Shown: in pieces, positions 39,308-51,661 of the stretch
Layout of the letters: the number at the start of each line of letters is the position of its first letter
Numbering within the stretch: position 1 is the first letter of the stretch
NCBI GenBank assembly: GCA_030549495.1
Contig: JAUIRK010000370.1
Location: 1 to 64,000 of the forward strand
Length of the DNA: 64,000 nt
From: Nectonema munidae
Taxonomy: Eukaryota > Nematomorpha > Nectonematoida > Nectonematidae
Direction: 5' to 3'
The notes under the pieces: model-generated
The model's input: the letters and a program-made list of their open reading frames with translations, nothing else
Told to the model about the DNA's origin: nothing
Databases searched by the model: none
Position numbers and translations under genes: made by a program

Positions 39308-40560
39308 CTAAACAAAATTTTTTTACTTTGATTATTTTTTGATCAGTGTGACACTTCGAGGGAAATAAAATTCATCCGCTTTAAATCTATTAAATTTCAT
39401 TGAAAAAGAAAGCAAAGAGTTACTCTTCACAATTCCCTACCTTTCTCAAAGGGCTAAGACGAAAAACCTGAGGCAGTTTATCACACGTTGAGATGCTTTT
39501 CATCCAATCTTATTCCTATTTCAGTTTGGTTTACACATATGGTTGAAATGAATACCGAGTTTTAAGAACCGAAACCTGGTAAAGACAGAGAAAAACTCCG
39601 GAATTTTAAATTATTAAAAAACTAATATTTAACCCAAATTTTTAGAGATTATTAAAAATGATATAATCATATGTCCATGTTCGTCAAGCAACTTCTTATA
39701 CCCACTTGATTAGTCAAAGTATCATGAGAAGGTCTGTTTTAGAAAGAACATAGAAGCAATCTGAAATAGGAATGTCAAAGTTCACTGTTAATGTCTGACT
39801 TTGCAGAAATGGCGTCAACTTGAGAAGTTTTTATGTCAAGAAAAATACTTTTATTGAGTCACCAGAGTGTGGAAGAAATATCTCCTGACTTTTATAATTA
39901 TAGTCACAAAAAAGTAAAATATTAAATTATAGAAAAATTGATTGCTTATTTTATATACAAAAGAATAAGAAAAATAATCTTGAAAACTTGAAGAGAGGTT
40001 TGTCTTTTTCAAAACATGGAGAATGGCAAGAATTGGTCGCTTTGCTAAAAAAAAAATGATTCCTATAGAAAGAAGAAAATATTGCTTTGTTTTAATTTTT
40101 GTGATTTGGAATTGGAATTTAGTATATTTACATTGTAAACGCTATAAACAAAACTATCGTATCTCCATTTGAATGAAATTTAAGGTAAACTAAAAAGTGT
40201 TTTTGCAAAAAGTCTATGAATAAATGAGGTGACGTTTGAAGCTGTCAAACATACTTTCAGCACAGCTGAAATCATAAAATTTATTTGAGACAAGTAACCT
40301 TGAAGATTTAAACTATTTGTATACAATATTCACTACGATGGCCTTGAAAATAGTTGTAAATGGAAACATAACTTTGTGTAAAATCCAGATTTTTGGAATT
40401 ACGTATTATCATGTCTAATGATGAAGAAATTTTCTATCAACGTGAAAAATGAATAAGAATGTTCTAAAGTTTTATTAAATTCTTGAAACTATAAAAAAAA
40501 TTTCAAAAATAAAGAATTAATAAAAATGGTTCACTTATGTGTATAAGCACTAAACTTACT
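39308..40560. other. AT-rich DNA upstream of the PLA2-like gene
   Basis: A first exon with the initiation codon would be expected here on the minus strand. I could not place one with a compatible splice phase. No other gene seen. Confidence 0.4.
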
Positions 40561-40759
40561 GTTTAGGATAAAGAAGTGAAATCCAGTAGTGATGATGAAA
40601 ATGATTTTTTTCGCCATTACCAACTTCATCATGCAAAAATCAAAACGATCAATCTGTTTTTGCAATCAACAGCATAATTCAGAATTTTGACAATCAAAAA
40701 AAGAAAAAGAATCACACCAAGGAAAAAAGCGAAAAAGTCCAAGGAAATCGTTTTACACT

Positions 40760-41500
40760 TGAGAGAAAAAAGGCTTGCAAATGTTAATTAAATCCTTGTT
40801 TCTAAAGGTTAAGCATACTGTTTACTTGGCATGCAAAGAAAGGCCTACAACAGCATTTCAGCCTTGTAGAAGGATAGGAGTGTGTTTTCGAGACGCTTTC
40901 AAACTTTTTTCAAGCACAATGACAAAGATACGCGCACGCAAACGCAAACGCACATGCACTCCCGAACGGACACGACTGAGCTGGAAGTGGTTTTGTGAAA
41001 GACTGCTATTAAAAATGGAAGAAAAGTTGAAACGCATCTTCGTTCTGCCTACGCGGATAACCTTTGCTGACTGTGAATGCGAATATGAGCGAGCAAACAA
41101 TGCCATCCTTGTCTCCTCCTCTTTCCACAACACACACCTAACTTTCCTTTTTGATCTTGCGCGTATCATCATCATCATCATCATCATCCATCGGTGGAGT
41201 GTGTTTGTTCTTAAGTGAGAATGAAGGAGATGATGACCTTTGGATGCGGCAGAGCATAAGGAAAGCCGCATCAGAAGGTAGCATTTTCATAACCTTAGGG
41301 AGGGAGACAAAGCGTGCAGTATTTCGAAGTTATGGTGATTGTGAGCGCGAGGTCATGGGAAAAAGTGCTCACTTTCACGTCTTGGGTTTGGGGAGTGCGT
41401 AGTTGTGGCGTTTTTGCCAAAATCTCTTTATAAAGATAACCAAGTCTCGCATCTCAGCATAAGATTTGGAATGGGCCATGTGCCGCGTCGAATAACAAAG
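40760..41500. other. Less AT-rich island, possible promoter or conserved host sequence
   Basis: Composition changes sharply to a more balanced sequence with several CpG (for example ACGCGCACGCAAACGCAAAC at ~40,929). A 147-codon frame (40,775-41,218, plus) and a 137-codon frame on the opposite strand overlap. Neither has a recognisable domain, and both include homopolymer runs from the ATC repeat. The frame could be real coding sequence, or the island could be regulatory; I cannot decide. Confidence 0.35.
41165..41188. repeat. (ATC)n microsatellite
   Basis: About eight ATC triplets; produces Ile or Met runs in the overlapping frames. Confidence 0.9.
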
Positions 41501-41709
41501 ATAAAAAAGTGTCATCTATCCTACAAAAGCCTATAAGAATGATAATAAACTTATATCGTTATATATAGAAGGACGAGATCAAATGCATTTCTGTTACTTA
41601 TGTTTTGGGATCCAGGCAATAAGTACATATTTTGGAAATGCATTTGGGGTGAAAATCTTTTGAGCAGGGTATGGAAGGAGGGAAGCATGGTTTACTAGTC
41701 TATGTTGCG

Positions 41710-44700
41710 TACACTATGAAAAATCTGTTTAGATTCTAAACACATTTTAAACACAAAATCTGTCCTATATTAGAAACACTTTTTTAGCTAAACATGTTTA
41801 TATTTCACGTTGTTTAATAAAAATATGTTTAAATTGCAAGTCTTTAAAAATAACGTGCTAAAGTCCTGAACACATTATATGCTCGAAACTTTTCCAAATT
41901 TCAGCACCTTAAAATTCAAAACATGTCAAATTACTTTCTTCAGAAATAAAATGTTTTACAGAATCTTTCTCTATAAACAATTTTCCAGCATTCGATCAAA
42001 AAACCTTGTATAGTTCAATCTAAAAATAGAACATAATTTTGACAAAGAATATTTCTCTCAAACATTAAATATTTGCTTCCTTTAAAAAAAGGACTTTCAT
42101 CTTTTAGTTTAGAAGATATCTTTGAAAAAAGGCAAGACTTTGGAAGCATTTTGGGTATGATAAGTCAAAGACGTGGTAAACACCGAATAAACTAAGCAAT
42201 GCTTCCTTCAATGTTTGTTTTGGGTTGATTGATAGACCATATCCTTGAATTAGCATTCAAATTACAAACATAGAAAGGGATCGCTTTTGTTCTAACAGTG
42301 ACATTTCTGATTGAAATTTGATAGCCTTTAGATCAAAAAACCATACGTCTACATATAAAATAAAAATCTTTAGAAAAAGGTATAACAATGTTAAGACTAA
42401 TTTTCTTTTGGAGTATAGCTTATACACATGAAAAATCTAAAACGTCGGCATAAAACGTAAAAAAAATTCAGACCAATTTTTTATAGTTCATCATCATAAA
42501 CTTAAATTTTACACATTTGAAGGCATTTCAGAAAAATCATCTAACATTCTCACTCAATGCACAAGTAGGAGATGGATATATACACTTTGATGTAAGGCAG
42601 TAAGAAAGTAGACGTAGGGAAGAAGTGATGCCTGCATCGGTAAGAGGATGGTGAAAATTAGGACGACAATATTGAGTAATGAAGATACAAGGAATCGGAT
42701 TGAAAAATAGAAATATGGAACTTGACACAACTGTGCCCTTGAAGAGAATCCAAATATTTTAACCTTGAAGCAAAAGGAAAGTCATAAAGGGAAAAATACA
42801 AAGAGTACAAGTTTTGAAGTATAGAAACGCGGTTGAAATGCGGACCATAGCAAAACAAATGTGATAGAAGAAGTGTAAAATAAATAAGATTGTGAAGCCA
42901 ACATGGAACAGAGATCACGCATGCCAATTCGACAATACAAAAGAAAAAAAACGGAATGTGAAAGATCAATTTGTTGTAAAATGAGCAGATGTCGCAAAGA
43001 TGTGACGAGTCCGCAAACAACACGGAGAAATATGAAACAAGTGAATGAGAAACATAACACTCTCAGTTAGCGATTAGTGTACCTCGTAAAATTTTTATGC
43101 TCGGTTACAACCATGGGTAATTTTTAACCATTTTTATATCATTTATAGTGTTTTTAATTAAAGGGTTAAATATAACTTGAATATTGTAAGTAATTTAAGA
43201 TTTAGTTAAAGTTTTTATAAATTTTTAATTATTTAGATATTTTATATTTAAAAGACAATTTTATTAAATTAAATATCAATGCAACTTTCACACACTTTGA
43301 AAGAGTGCTCTAAACATATTACTTTTTTTCAAATTATACATGTTGGATGAGATTTTGTGTTATCCCTACAAACTTCACATATTTTAGCCATTAACCAACT
43401 GGGCCTTGATTTTCTTTTTTGAATGAATATCCACAAAGTTCTAAAGAAAAAACAACGTCTTTTTGTAAACTTTTGGGCTTCATTCTTCTATTTATGTGTT
43501 GATCGAAAAGCTGGTAGCCCAAGTTTACCAAGAAGTCATAATGCGATAATTGAACTGAATTAATTTGTTATAAACATAATTAGCATTTATGCAAGACAAA
43601 TCTAGAAGGTTACACATGAAAGCAAATGGCCATCTTCTACACTTTCTTTTACAACTGAAAGCCCTTGCTTTTTTATCAATTATATCAACGCCACTTTTTG
43701 TTTTATTGTAAAATAAAACTTGACTTTGATTCAGAAGTTCATCCACAAGATTACAGAAAGAAAAAAATTGTCACCAGTTAAATTTCTACCTGAATTCATA
43801 AAGGGCTTCACAAGATCAAAAATGATAGAACCAGTTTTACTCAAACACGTTTGCGCAAGTCAATCTTTATATGTTTTTGAACCGATATAAACTAGACCAT
43901 TGAAAACATATTTGCTTCCACTACTTGCAATCAAAAACACATTGATCCCAAACTTTCCCGGTTTAGAAAGAATGTAATTCTTGAAACTCACTTTACCGTG
44001 AAACTCCAATATTTGCTCATCAATAGTCAAGTAAGGAGGCGCAACTACATATTCTTGAAAGCTTTGAAAAACTTTTTCACTTAGAAATCGTATAGGAGCT
44101 AAAAGATCTTCCTTTTCTCTTCTCAACTTATCGTCAAAACTTAAAAAACTTTTTATTCCAAGAAATCTTTTTCGAGACATTATAGCTCTAAATATAGGCT
44201 GTCCATGTTTATTAGACCAAAGATTCAAGGTAGACCTCGCCAAGAATAAACAAGCCAAAAAAAGCATTCATTTCCATTTCGTCAATGACATCACATTTCT
44301 TTTTTTTTATTACCAGATTCAAGATAATGCAAATTGATGGTTCTTCTTGCATGCAAGTTTGTGTAAATAGTTGAATGCTCAATCATTTCATTGCAAAAAA
44401 GAAGAAATGCTTCAATTTATTTCTTAGGATTTATTTTGGTTCATTTTTGAAAATAATTTCATATCTTTGTCGAACAGAGTTAGAAGAACCATTATTGCTC
44501 CATTCTCTTCCATCAGATGCAAAAAAAGTTATTTCTGAACTATCATAATTTCTTTTAGAAGAAGTTGGAGAAAGCTGAACACTATAAAAGTCACTTTCGC
44601 TCTCCGATTATGAAGAACTTGGTTCGTAAAAAGCACGATTCTCGCACGATTCAGCGTTACTTTGATATTCTTGTAAAGAAGTTTCGCCTTCTAATTCACT

Positions 44701-45148
44701 AAGATTCTCAACAATTTGTTCTTCATTATCACTATATGCGAACAAAGATTGATCAATTTTAGTCAATGCCTTATCTTTTGTAGATCTTTTTGAACGAAAC
44801 ATTTTAAGATGAAAATAAAACACAGCTAAAGAAAAAAATGAAGAGAAAGCTACCCGATTGGTGCAATAACAGCTGTGTGTGATAATAAATCAAAAAGTAA
44901 AATCTGTGAGAAAGCTTTACTCTTTTACGTAATATTGTGCAATGCAAACAGCCTATAATATAAACTTAAATTTGAAAATTAAGCACAAAAAGAAGAATTG
45001 TGTTTAAAAATAACCAAAGTATCGTTTACTTCCTAAACACTTTTTTGGAAATATATAAGAAATAAGATCGAGTATTTAGATTTTAAACACGAAATAATCT
45101 AAACACCAAAAAATATGCTTAAATTTTAAACAGACTTTTTACAGCGTA
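41710..45148 (-). mobile_element. Decayed piggyBac-type element, second family
   Basis: A 22-bp imperfect inverted repeat (18 of 22 matching) lies at 41,710-41,731 (CACTATGAAAAATCTGTTTA core) and 45,127-45,148. It brackets a piggyBac pseudogene on the minus strand. Outside is TA on each side, not a clean TTAA, so the target duplication has decayed or these ends belong to another element. TAAACAC motifs repeat just inside both ends. The left interior (41.9-43.1 kb) is long for a 3' region and contains a purine-rich stretch (42.5-43.08 kb) that may be a further insertion. Confidence 0.6.
43330..44823 (-). pseudogene. piggyBac transposase pseudogene, second family
   Basis: Pieces run in order on the minus strand. 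An acidic N-terminus begins MFYFHLKMF at 44,823 and continues past one stop through SESESDFYSVQLS to ASDGREW. The core follows at 44,267-43,860, with catalytic LTIDEQ and the LLAPIRFLSE block. Next comes the second Asp in TGDNFF near 43,775, then NKTKSGVDIID near 43,700 with the third Asp. A C-terminal Cys/His tail (ICEVCRDNTKSHPTC) ends near 43,330. Compared with the family, ~80 residues are missing between the second and third Asp, and there are stops and frame changes. It is a dead copy. It is distinct from the intact element at 25 kb and from the copy at 46-48 kb. Confidence 0.85.
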
Positions 45149-45430
45149 TAAAGGGGTTTTATATACTTTTTGCTATATACTTCCTTTGCTGCGTTTTGTA
45201 TACTTGCTATCCCTTCCTATACTTTATCTGTTTGTATAATTTTGATATATTTACTATTATTTGTTATATAAGATTTAAATTAGTTGTAGATTTTTTAATT
45301 GACACTCAATAAACCAGTTACGCTACTTCTGAAAATTGATTGACAACTCCATATACTCATGGGTAACGTTATGTAACGCAGTTCTGAATCGAAACTTCTT
45401 TCGCTGGCACTGGTGAGCACTGAAATCCCT
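45149..45430. other. AT-rich spacer with short TATACTT-type repeats
   Basis: GTATACTTGCTAT and relatives recall the ~50-bp repeat at 29.4-29.75 kb, but the match is short. No gene seen. Confidence 0.35.
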
Positions 45431-45432
45431 CG

Positions 45433-45870
45433 CTAGAGTGTCATTTTCCTACTTGCATAATTACACCCATCGTCATCGTCATTGCTGTCTCTCTCAGAAA
45501 GAGTCTCTCTTTCTTCACCATTATCATCTGTATTCACATCATCATACAAAGTCTCATTTTCCGCTTCATCATCATCTATAAAATCTTCATTATACTTTTC
45601 ATCCATTTTCTTCAATCTTTGATTCTTCTTTTCCCCCAACATCTCTACTTCTTTGCAGGACGACTATTACAACTTTATCATCATCAATCTCTCTTTTTGT
45701 TTTGACAACCACTTTCAATCCTTTGTCATCCTCTTCAAACATTCTGACATTTTCTTCATTAGAAGATGCGAGTCATCATCTGGCTTTTTTTTTTTTTTTA
45801 TTCATTTTAATCATTTTTTCAATTCTATTTTCTCCTTGGACTTTATTTTTCCATCTTAATTTGTTAGGAA
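45433..45870 (-). other. Acidic/basic low-complexity open stretch, uncertain coding
   Basis: A 69-codon minus-strand frame (45,642-45,433) is rich in Asp/Glu (FIDDDEAENETLYDD, ERDSNDDDDG). Upstream, in another frame, is FEEDDKGLKVVVKTKREIDD. Charged, low-complexity sequence of this kind occurs in nuclear proteins, and also by chance in purine-rich DNA. No domain is recognised. It could be a decayed host exon or a transposon N-terminus. Confidence 0.25.
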
Positions 45871-46343
45871 AATTTAAATGTAACACGTTTGCATTTACCT
45901 TCATACAATTTCTCGATCCGCAGTTCTATTATAGCGTTAGCTTTAAAATTCTTTCTATAGGAGTTGGAAAGTAATATCCAATAGTATCTAAATCAAAATA
46001 TCTAAATAGTTCATTACCAATAAAAGTAGTTACAAATTATAAAAATATACTTCTCTGTGTTTTGGGGTTGTGATTCATGATTAGTGCTTGTAGGATGGCA
46101 ATTTAGACACTGCTCTAATCTTCATTATTGTCAGCATGCTTTTCTAGACCAAATGATTTGATACAGGAAAGCACAAAACATTCATAAAATAAGTTCTGTA
46201 CACGTTTGCTAAAAATTTAGAGTGTTTTATTTAAACATTAGAAAAAAACGAACCAATCTGACTTGTATTCATTCTTTTATTGGAAGTGGTTGAAAAAAGA
46301 AGTCGGAATCCCTCAATCCTACACTGAAAAAAATGTACTATTT
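45871..46343. other. AT-rich spacer between two piggyBac relics
   Basis: No gene or repeat recognised. Confidence 0.4.
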
Positions 46344-46453
46344 CCTACAACCTGCTACAAATTGTAGTATAGGGTTTTCTATTGAAAAACGTGTATTAAT
46401 AAACGATCTTTTATTGAAATATGATTTAAAACGAAAATATACACGAAAAAAAA

Positions 46454-48246
46454 TTATTCACCACAAATGAAACAAAACTCCTTTTTTTCTTGAATTCTGT
46501 GTCCAGGGCATACATTGGCTTCGCAAATTGAGCATTGACTTCGGCAGGATTTTTTACAAAACTTACATGGTCTGGCATAACTCGCTCCAATTTTTCTTTT
46601 TCTGGTGAAGTTTTCTGTTTTTATGTAGCCAACAACTAATCCAGCTTTCTTTATTCCAATTGATAAACTTTGTTTCATTAGGCGATCATGAGAAGAAGAG
46701 AAGACCAACTTGAACGAAATGTTTTTCAAAAATAAGTTTCTCGAGCAACGGTAGCCATTCTTGACAAGTAAAATGTAAGCGTTATGCCAACTCACATCAA
46801 TAATGCAATAATTTAGCAACATTGGCCACCTGTTGGTTTTTCTTCTACTCGAAAATTCCTCCAGAAGAGAATCCATGAGGTCAACACCAATTTTTCCTTT
46901 GTTGTAATCCAAAATAACCGTCGGCTTTTTATCACTTCTTTCGGATATTTCGATTACGTTATGTGATGAGGTCAACATAAGAACATTTTTATTGTTTTAG
47001 GAACATAAGAACAAAGAGCAATGTGATTTTTATGATCATATACAGATGGTGTTGAAAGTACTTGCCTGTTTTTTACATTTTTCAAAACTTCTGGCACTTC
47101 TTTTCTGCACTTATTTATAGTATCGATTATAGTGAGGTTCATTTTCGACAACTCAACCGCTAAAGTATGCGACGTGAAATATCTATCGGTTACGAAGTCG
47201 CGCCCTGAATTAGCAAACGGTTTTGCCAAATCCAATACCACTTTCATTCCAAGATTTTTTGAGTTGTCCCGTCAGCGTTTTTTCCAGTGTGCACCTATCT
47301 TTTCAATGCAAATCCACTAGATGCTTCACAGCACCAGTTTACTTTCAAACCATACTTGCGTGGTTTATTTGGTATGAAACATCTTCCTGGACAGTGCCCT
47401 CTGTAACCGTAGAGCTGTTCATCAACAGTCAAGGTGCTTTCAGGAACAATAAACTTCAACAAATTATTTTGAAAACTTTCCCAAATATCTCTCATTGCAG
47501 CAAGTCGATAAACCTTTATCCTTTTAGCTCTATCTCTGAAATTGTCGAACCTCAAAACACGTAGAAAAAATTGAAATCTTTGAAAACCTATGGTGGCTCT
47601 ATAAAAAGGTCTTGAGTCTGACGGTGACCATACGTCTTGGAAATTTGACATGTTGTCGCGATCGGATCCTGCTCTGAGTAATATGGCGTAGCATGCTTTT
47701 ATTTCATCCAAAGAAAATCTTTTCATGAAAGATGGATACTTTGTTCTGTTATTTCTCCGCATGTGCTCTCGAATCTCATTATGAACCTTTTTATTTGTGA
47801 AACGTAAAATATGCAAAAACATATCGTTAGTGTAAAAAAGGAGAAAAGCTTCCAACTCATCTTTCGGAATACACAAGTCTCTTAAGTTTTCTCTCAATAT
47901 ATTTCTGGCCGGAGAATGAGCTGGTAAAGGGCTTCTTGAATATATGATACCATTACTTATTATTGTGTTCTCTCCATCATCTTCTTGCTGGCCATTTGAT
48001 ACATCGCCATCATTTTCATAATCTTCATCACACTCTTCACTATCTTGGTTTTCAGAAACATCTTCAAAAAAACATCAATATCACCTTCATCCTCATCACA
48101 GGGCAGAGAAATTTCATTGTTGTCGGACTCTTCAACACATACAAGTTACATCGGTAGCTTTTTGTTCATCATATTCACACTCAGATTCATTCAACGACAA
48201 CAAAGCACATGCATGTTGAAAAGAAGATCGCCTGTTTTTTTTTCAT
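46454..48246 (-). pseudogene. piggyBac transposase pseudogene, third family, nearly full length
   Basis: An N-terminus near 48,246 (KKNRRSSFQHAC) is followed by an acidic stretch. The core 47,897-47,295 contains FSLDEIKACYAILL and the first Asp in LTVDEQLYGYRG. A frame change leads to GRDFVTDRYFTSHTL (second Asp) at 47,247-46,972. Another leads to KGKIGVDLMD (third Asp, both Asp of GVDxxD present) and RRKTNRWPML at 46,978-46,454. It ends in a complete Cys-rich tail (CKFCKKSC, CSICEANVCPGH, CFICGE). All three catalytic Asp are visible and no large piece is missing. About three or four frame changes or stops make it inactive. It is younger-looking than the 43-44 kb copy. Confidence 0.88.
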
Positions 48247-48269
48247 TGTAATAAATTTAGAATTTTAAT

Positions 48270-48293
48270 AAAATAAAAAAAAAAAAAAAAAAA
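48270..48293. repeat. A-rich homopolymer tract
   Basis: About 20 consecutive A after ATAAAATAAA, just upstream of the third piggyBac pseudogene. Confidence 0.85.
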
Positions 48294-48423
48294 TATTGAG
48301 TATAAAAAGAAGTAAGAAAGTTAACAAAATTGAATTGATATATAATAATACTGGTATTTATATAATAAAAAAATCCTATTACTTAGCTTAATCCTATACT
48401 ACTATTTGTAGTTTTGTTGTAGG

Positions 48424-49670
48424 TCCGAGAGTTTTTAATCCTCAAAAAGGTACAAAACAAAGAAAATTTGATTATAAACACATGCATGTCTGAGATAAGC
48501 CTAGTTCTACGCCAATTAAAGGTTTAATTGAAAAAGTATTTCACTCGATATCGAATCTTTTCCATATGAAAATTGCAAAATGTAGCAACTTGTAGGGATG
48601 AGGGTTAAACCTTTCACTTTTAGTCTCACTTCTTCTAAATACGACTGCATCTCGTAATACAGACTTAAAATCCTAAAGTGGTAAAATTTTCTTTGAAACA
48701 TAAATGTATAACTAAATAAAATTTTTACCAAATCTAACAGAATTCTTGAAGAGAACAAATCAGTAAATTTTTGGCAATACCAATTCACTTGATTTTGGTT
48801 GGAATCAATTTCAACAACAGATCATTTCTTAATGCGTTTTTTCAGTAAATGAAAGTTCTGGCATCTTTACTTTTTAAAAAAAAATACGACTATGGTAATG
48901 CGCTTCAAACGATTTCAGAAAAGTGAGCAAGTGCCTACTGGATAGAACGATTGTATTCGACCTAACTGATCCTTTTTCAATCGATTCTCACATCCTTTAT
49001 CAATTTGGTAGATATAACACCGATTCATATAGCATATTTGTAAATCGATTGGAAATTTCAGTTTATAGAAAAAGATAAGTTGCTTGACACCAACTGTATA
49101 GCAGCATCCCAAGGTTCCTTAAAAAGAGCATATAAACTAATCTATTTATTTAACTTGCCAATTCTCATTTTAGCCTCAATTTTTGTGGAAAATAAATTCA
49201 TCAAGTTGGCACAGGACTCGAAAACATTTTGACAGTGTATTTGGTATTTTGCATTTATATTAGGATAAATTAGCGCTACATCTAAAATTATTTATCGTTG
49301 TTTCTTCGATGTTGTGGCCCATAAAAGCTACTTTTTAATTAGACAAATGAAAAAATTCAATAGAATAGTAACTAGTTCATCTAAAGAAAAAATTCACTTA
49401 ATGGTCAACTAAATCAAAACAACGAGTTCAAATTACCCTATTCTTTTCCAATTTGTATCAATTTCCGTGTTCATCCAGAAATATTTACTCTACTTTCCTT
49501 GGTTTCGTTCCAAAAGCAAATTCTGAAGAATTCATTTTTTGAATCTTTTTCTCTTACTTCTTCCGATAAATTAAAATACTTCTTAACTTATGGAGTCTTT
49601 CATAATGTCGCCGGTGTCCAAGGAACTAAAAATAACAAATTACGCATCTTTTTAATCTATTTTATACGAT
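48424..49670. other. 1.2 kb of AT-rich DNA with no gene seen
   Basis: Short frames on both strands only; no motif recognised. Confidence 0.5.
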
Positions 49671-49998
49671 GTTACCCTTTTAACAAAGTAGTCCATATCG
49701 ACCCCCTGGGGTCGAGAAGACTTTTCTAGGTGTCGATAATTACATAGAGGTTGAAGCAGGTCGGTTATGATATGGAGAATCAATAAAAATTTTAAGCAGG
49801 AAAAAATAAAGATTGTCATGAAAGTTATGTATTAGTATATAAAGAAATAATAAAATATTATTTTATAGCCAAATTTTCACATATTTATTGCTCATCATCA
49901 GAAATGCAAAAATATGATTTCATATTTTTATTAACCTTGTCTGGGGGGTCGGAGAGAAAGCAAATAATATATGAAGGGGTCGATGGGTTAAAAATTTG
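49671..49998. mobile_element. Non-autonomous hAT-type element (~330 bp)
   Basis: The right end, ATTTGGGCACCCCTG at ~49,984-49,998, is a typical hAT terminus (CAGGGGTGCCCAAAT inverted). It is preceded by GGGGTCGATGGGTTAAAA. The left part holds AAAGTAGTCCATATCGACCC and CTGGGGTCGAGAAG, the usual subterminal pattern of such elements, while its outermost bases have decayed. No coding sequence. Bases after the right end (ATATAGAG) would be the 8-bp target copy, but no clear match lies on the left. Confidence 0.55.
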
Positions 49999-51661
49999 GG
50001 CACCCCTGATATAGAGCATGTGTCGGTTTTCTAAAAAAAATAACAGTGAAAATACTGGCATAGCTTTAAGTAAATTTGACATTATTAAACACCATGAAAA
50101 AAATCTTACAAGATTATGAAGAGTTCACAAATGATGTTAACCAATTTTGTGTTATTTTTCGACCGCCCCCCTTCTTGTCAACTTTTTTACTATATCTTCT
50201 CTTATTAAATATTACCTATTGTCAACTTTTTACTATTTCTTCCCTAGCGACGGGGTTGTGTACGTCACAAAAATATCATATGAAAAATTTAATCATACTT
50301 TCACCTTTTGAGATGCAGAAGAGAAAATTAAAAACACATCGTTACTTGTAAAGGCGAAATGCACTCAAAAAATAATAAGAACGAAGTTAAATCTCCAAAA
50401 CGGAGAATGGGATTTTCTTAGATTTAAAAAAAAACAGAAAAATCGATTTTTTGCCTTTCAAAACCTTTGAGACGTAAAAATCACATTTAGCGATTCAAAA
50501 AAAGAGTTTTATACCGTTTTTTAACACTATTCAAAAAAACTTATAAAATTTGTAAACATATGGTAATTTTAAAATATAAAGAAGATACTCATTCTATTTT
50601 TAATTTTTTATTTAACTTTTTTTTTGCTTTATGCGTATATTTTTTAATGTATATTCAAATATATTAATGGGATTCAATGTAGGGTTTATCCCTGGGCAGT
50701 TAATAGGTTTGGCAGTTTTGGAAATTTTTTAAAATTTGGATTTCGAAAATTTTTAAAAAAATTTGAACTTTTAAATTTTAACAATTTATAAGTGCATTCT
50801 GGTTTCTTTTAAAATCAGAATTGTCATAACTTAGAGTTTTTGAGAAAAATCGGAATCAAAGTTGTGAAATTTCAATGTTGGAGAACTTTGAAGTGCTGTA
50901 CAACCGAAGTTCTAAGGATTCATTCTTTCATATTATATAGTGTTTCGGAATCAGTCTAAAAATCTCTACAAGAGAGTTTATAATATGTTGGACTCTTATT
51001 GATTTTTTTTAATTTAGAAAAATAAAATATCAATTTTTTGAGTATTTAAAATTAAGCATTTAAATTAAACATGATAAACTTATTAAGAATCTGTTATTAG
51101 TTTTTACATATCTATCATAGTTTTTGAGCATATCGGCTCCAAATTTAGCATTGCAGATGTAAGGAAAATTTAATTTTTTGACTTTTTTATTTCAAGAAAA
51201 AAGAAAGAAAGGTCAGAAATTAGATAACTTTTGAAAATTTTATTATTTATTTTAAGCTTCCGAGTTACACCATTTTTTTCCGGCAGTACATGTGGGGTAT
51301 TGGAAATTTCTAGTTCAATTTTATTTGGGAATCAAAATTCAAGCTTTAAGTATGCTAATTAATAATGCAAAAAGAGTGCAAATAAGTTTTCATTATTTTT
51401 GAATTAGTATTAATTACTAAGTAATTAGTATCCAAATTGCACAAAATGTATGGGAAAGTATATTAAAGATTGAATATTTTTGAATGAAACTCTAGAATCT
51501 AGATATATCTTGAGATTCTTCATGAGTTTTAACTTGGGATTTAAATTTTTATCCATTTTGTATAAAAATCACTTTTTGCATGGACTTTAAAATTTTCTTT
51601 ATCAGAACTTATGTGTGTAGATTCCATCCCGAAAGAATGTTAAAAAATAGCATTTGAAAAA
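49999..51661. other. 1.7 kb of AT-rich DNA with no gene seen
   Basis: A C-rich patch at 50,163-50,176 and poly-A/T runs. No motif recognised. Confidence 0.45.

Larger units (their letters stand above)
46344..48423 (-). mobile_element. Decayed piggyBac-type element, third family
   Basis: Imperfect inverted repeats of ~35 bp frame a piggyBac transposase pseudogene: 46,344-46,378 and 48,389-48,423, sharing CCTACAAC, CTACAAAT and GTAGTATAGG. Each repeat also holds an internal near-palindrome. I do not see a clean TTAA directly outside, so these may be subterminal repeats or the target sites may be lost. The span of ~2.1 kb fits a compact piggyBac element. Confidence 0.72.

Noticed and set aside
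40230-40290. Diverged copy of the 151-bp repeat (CACAGCTGAAATCA, AGCTGTCAAA)
   Set aside because: Shared words are short and in a different order; not enough to claim homology.
40858-41271. 137-codon minus-strand frame with a Met run
   Set aside because: It overlaps a frame on the other strand, has an ATC-microsatellite artefact, and shows no domain.
42537-43060. Minus-strand frames of 92-121 codons rich in Phe/Leu/Ser
   Set aside because: Composition follows the purine-rich opposite strand; no domain or splice structure found.
47132-47564. Plus-strand frames over the third piggyBac
   Set aside because: They are shadows of the minus-strand transposase pseudogene.
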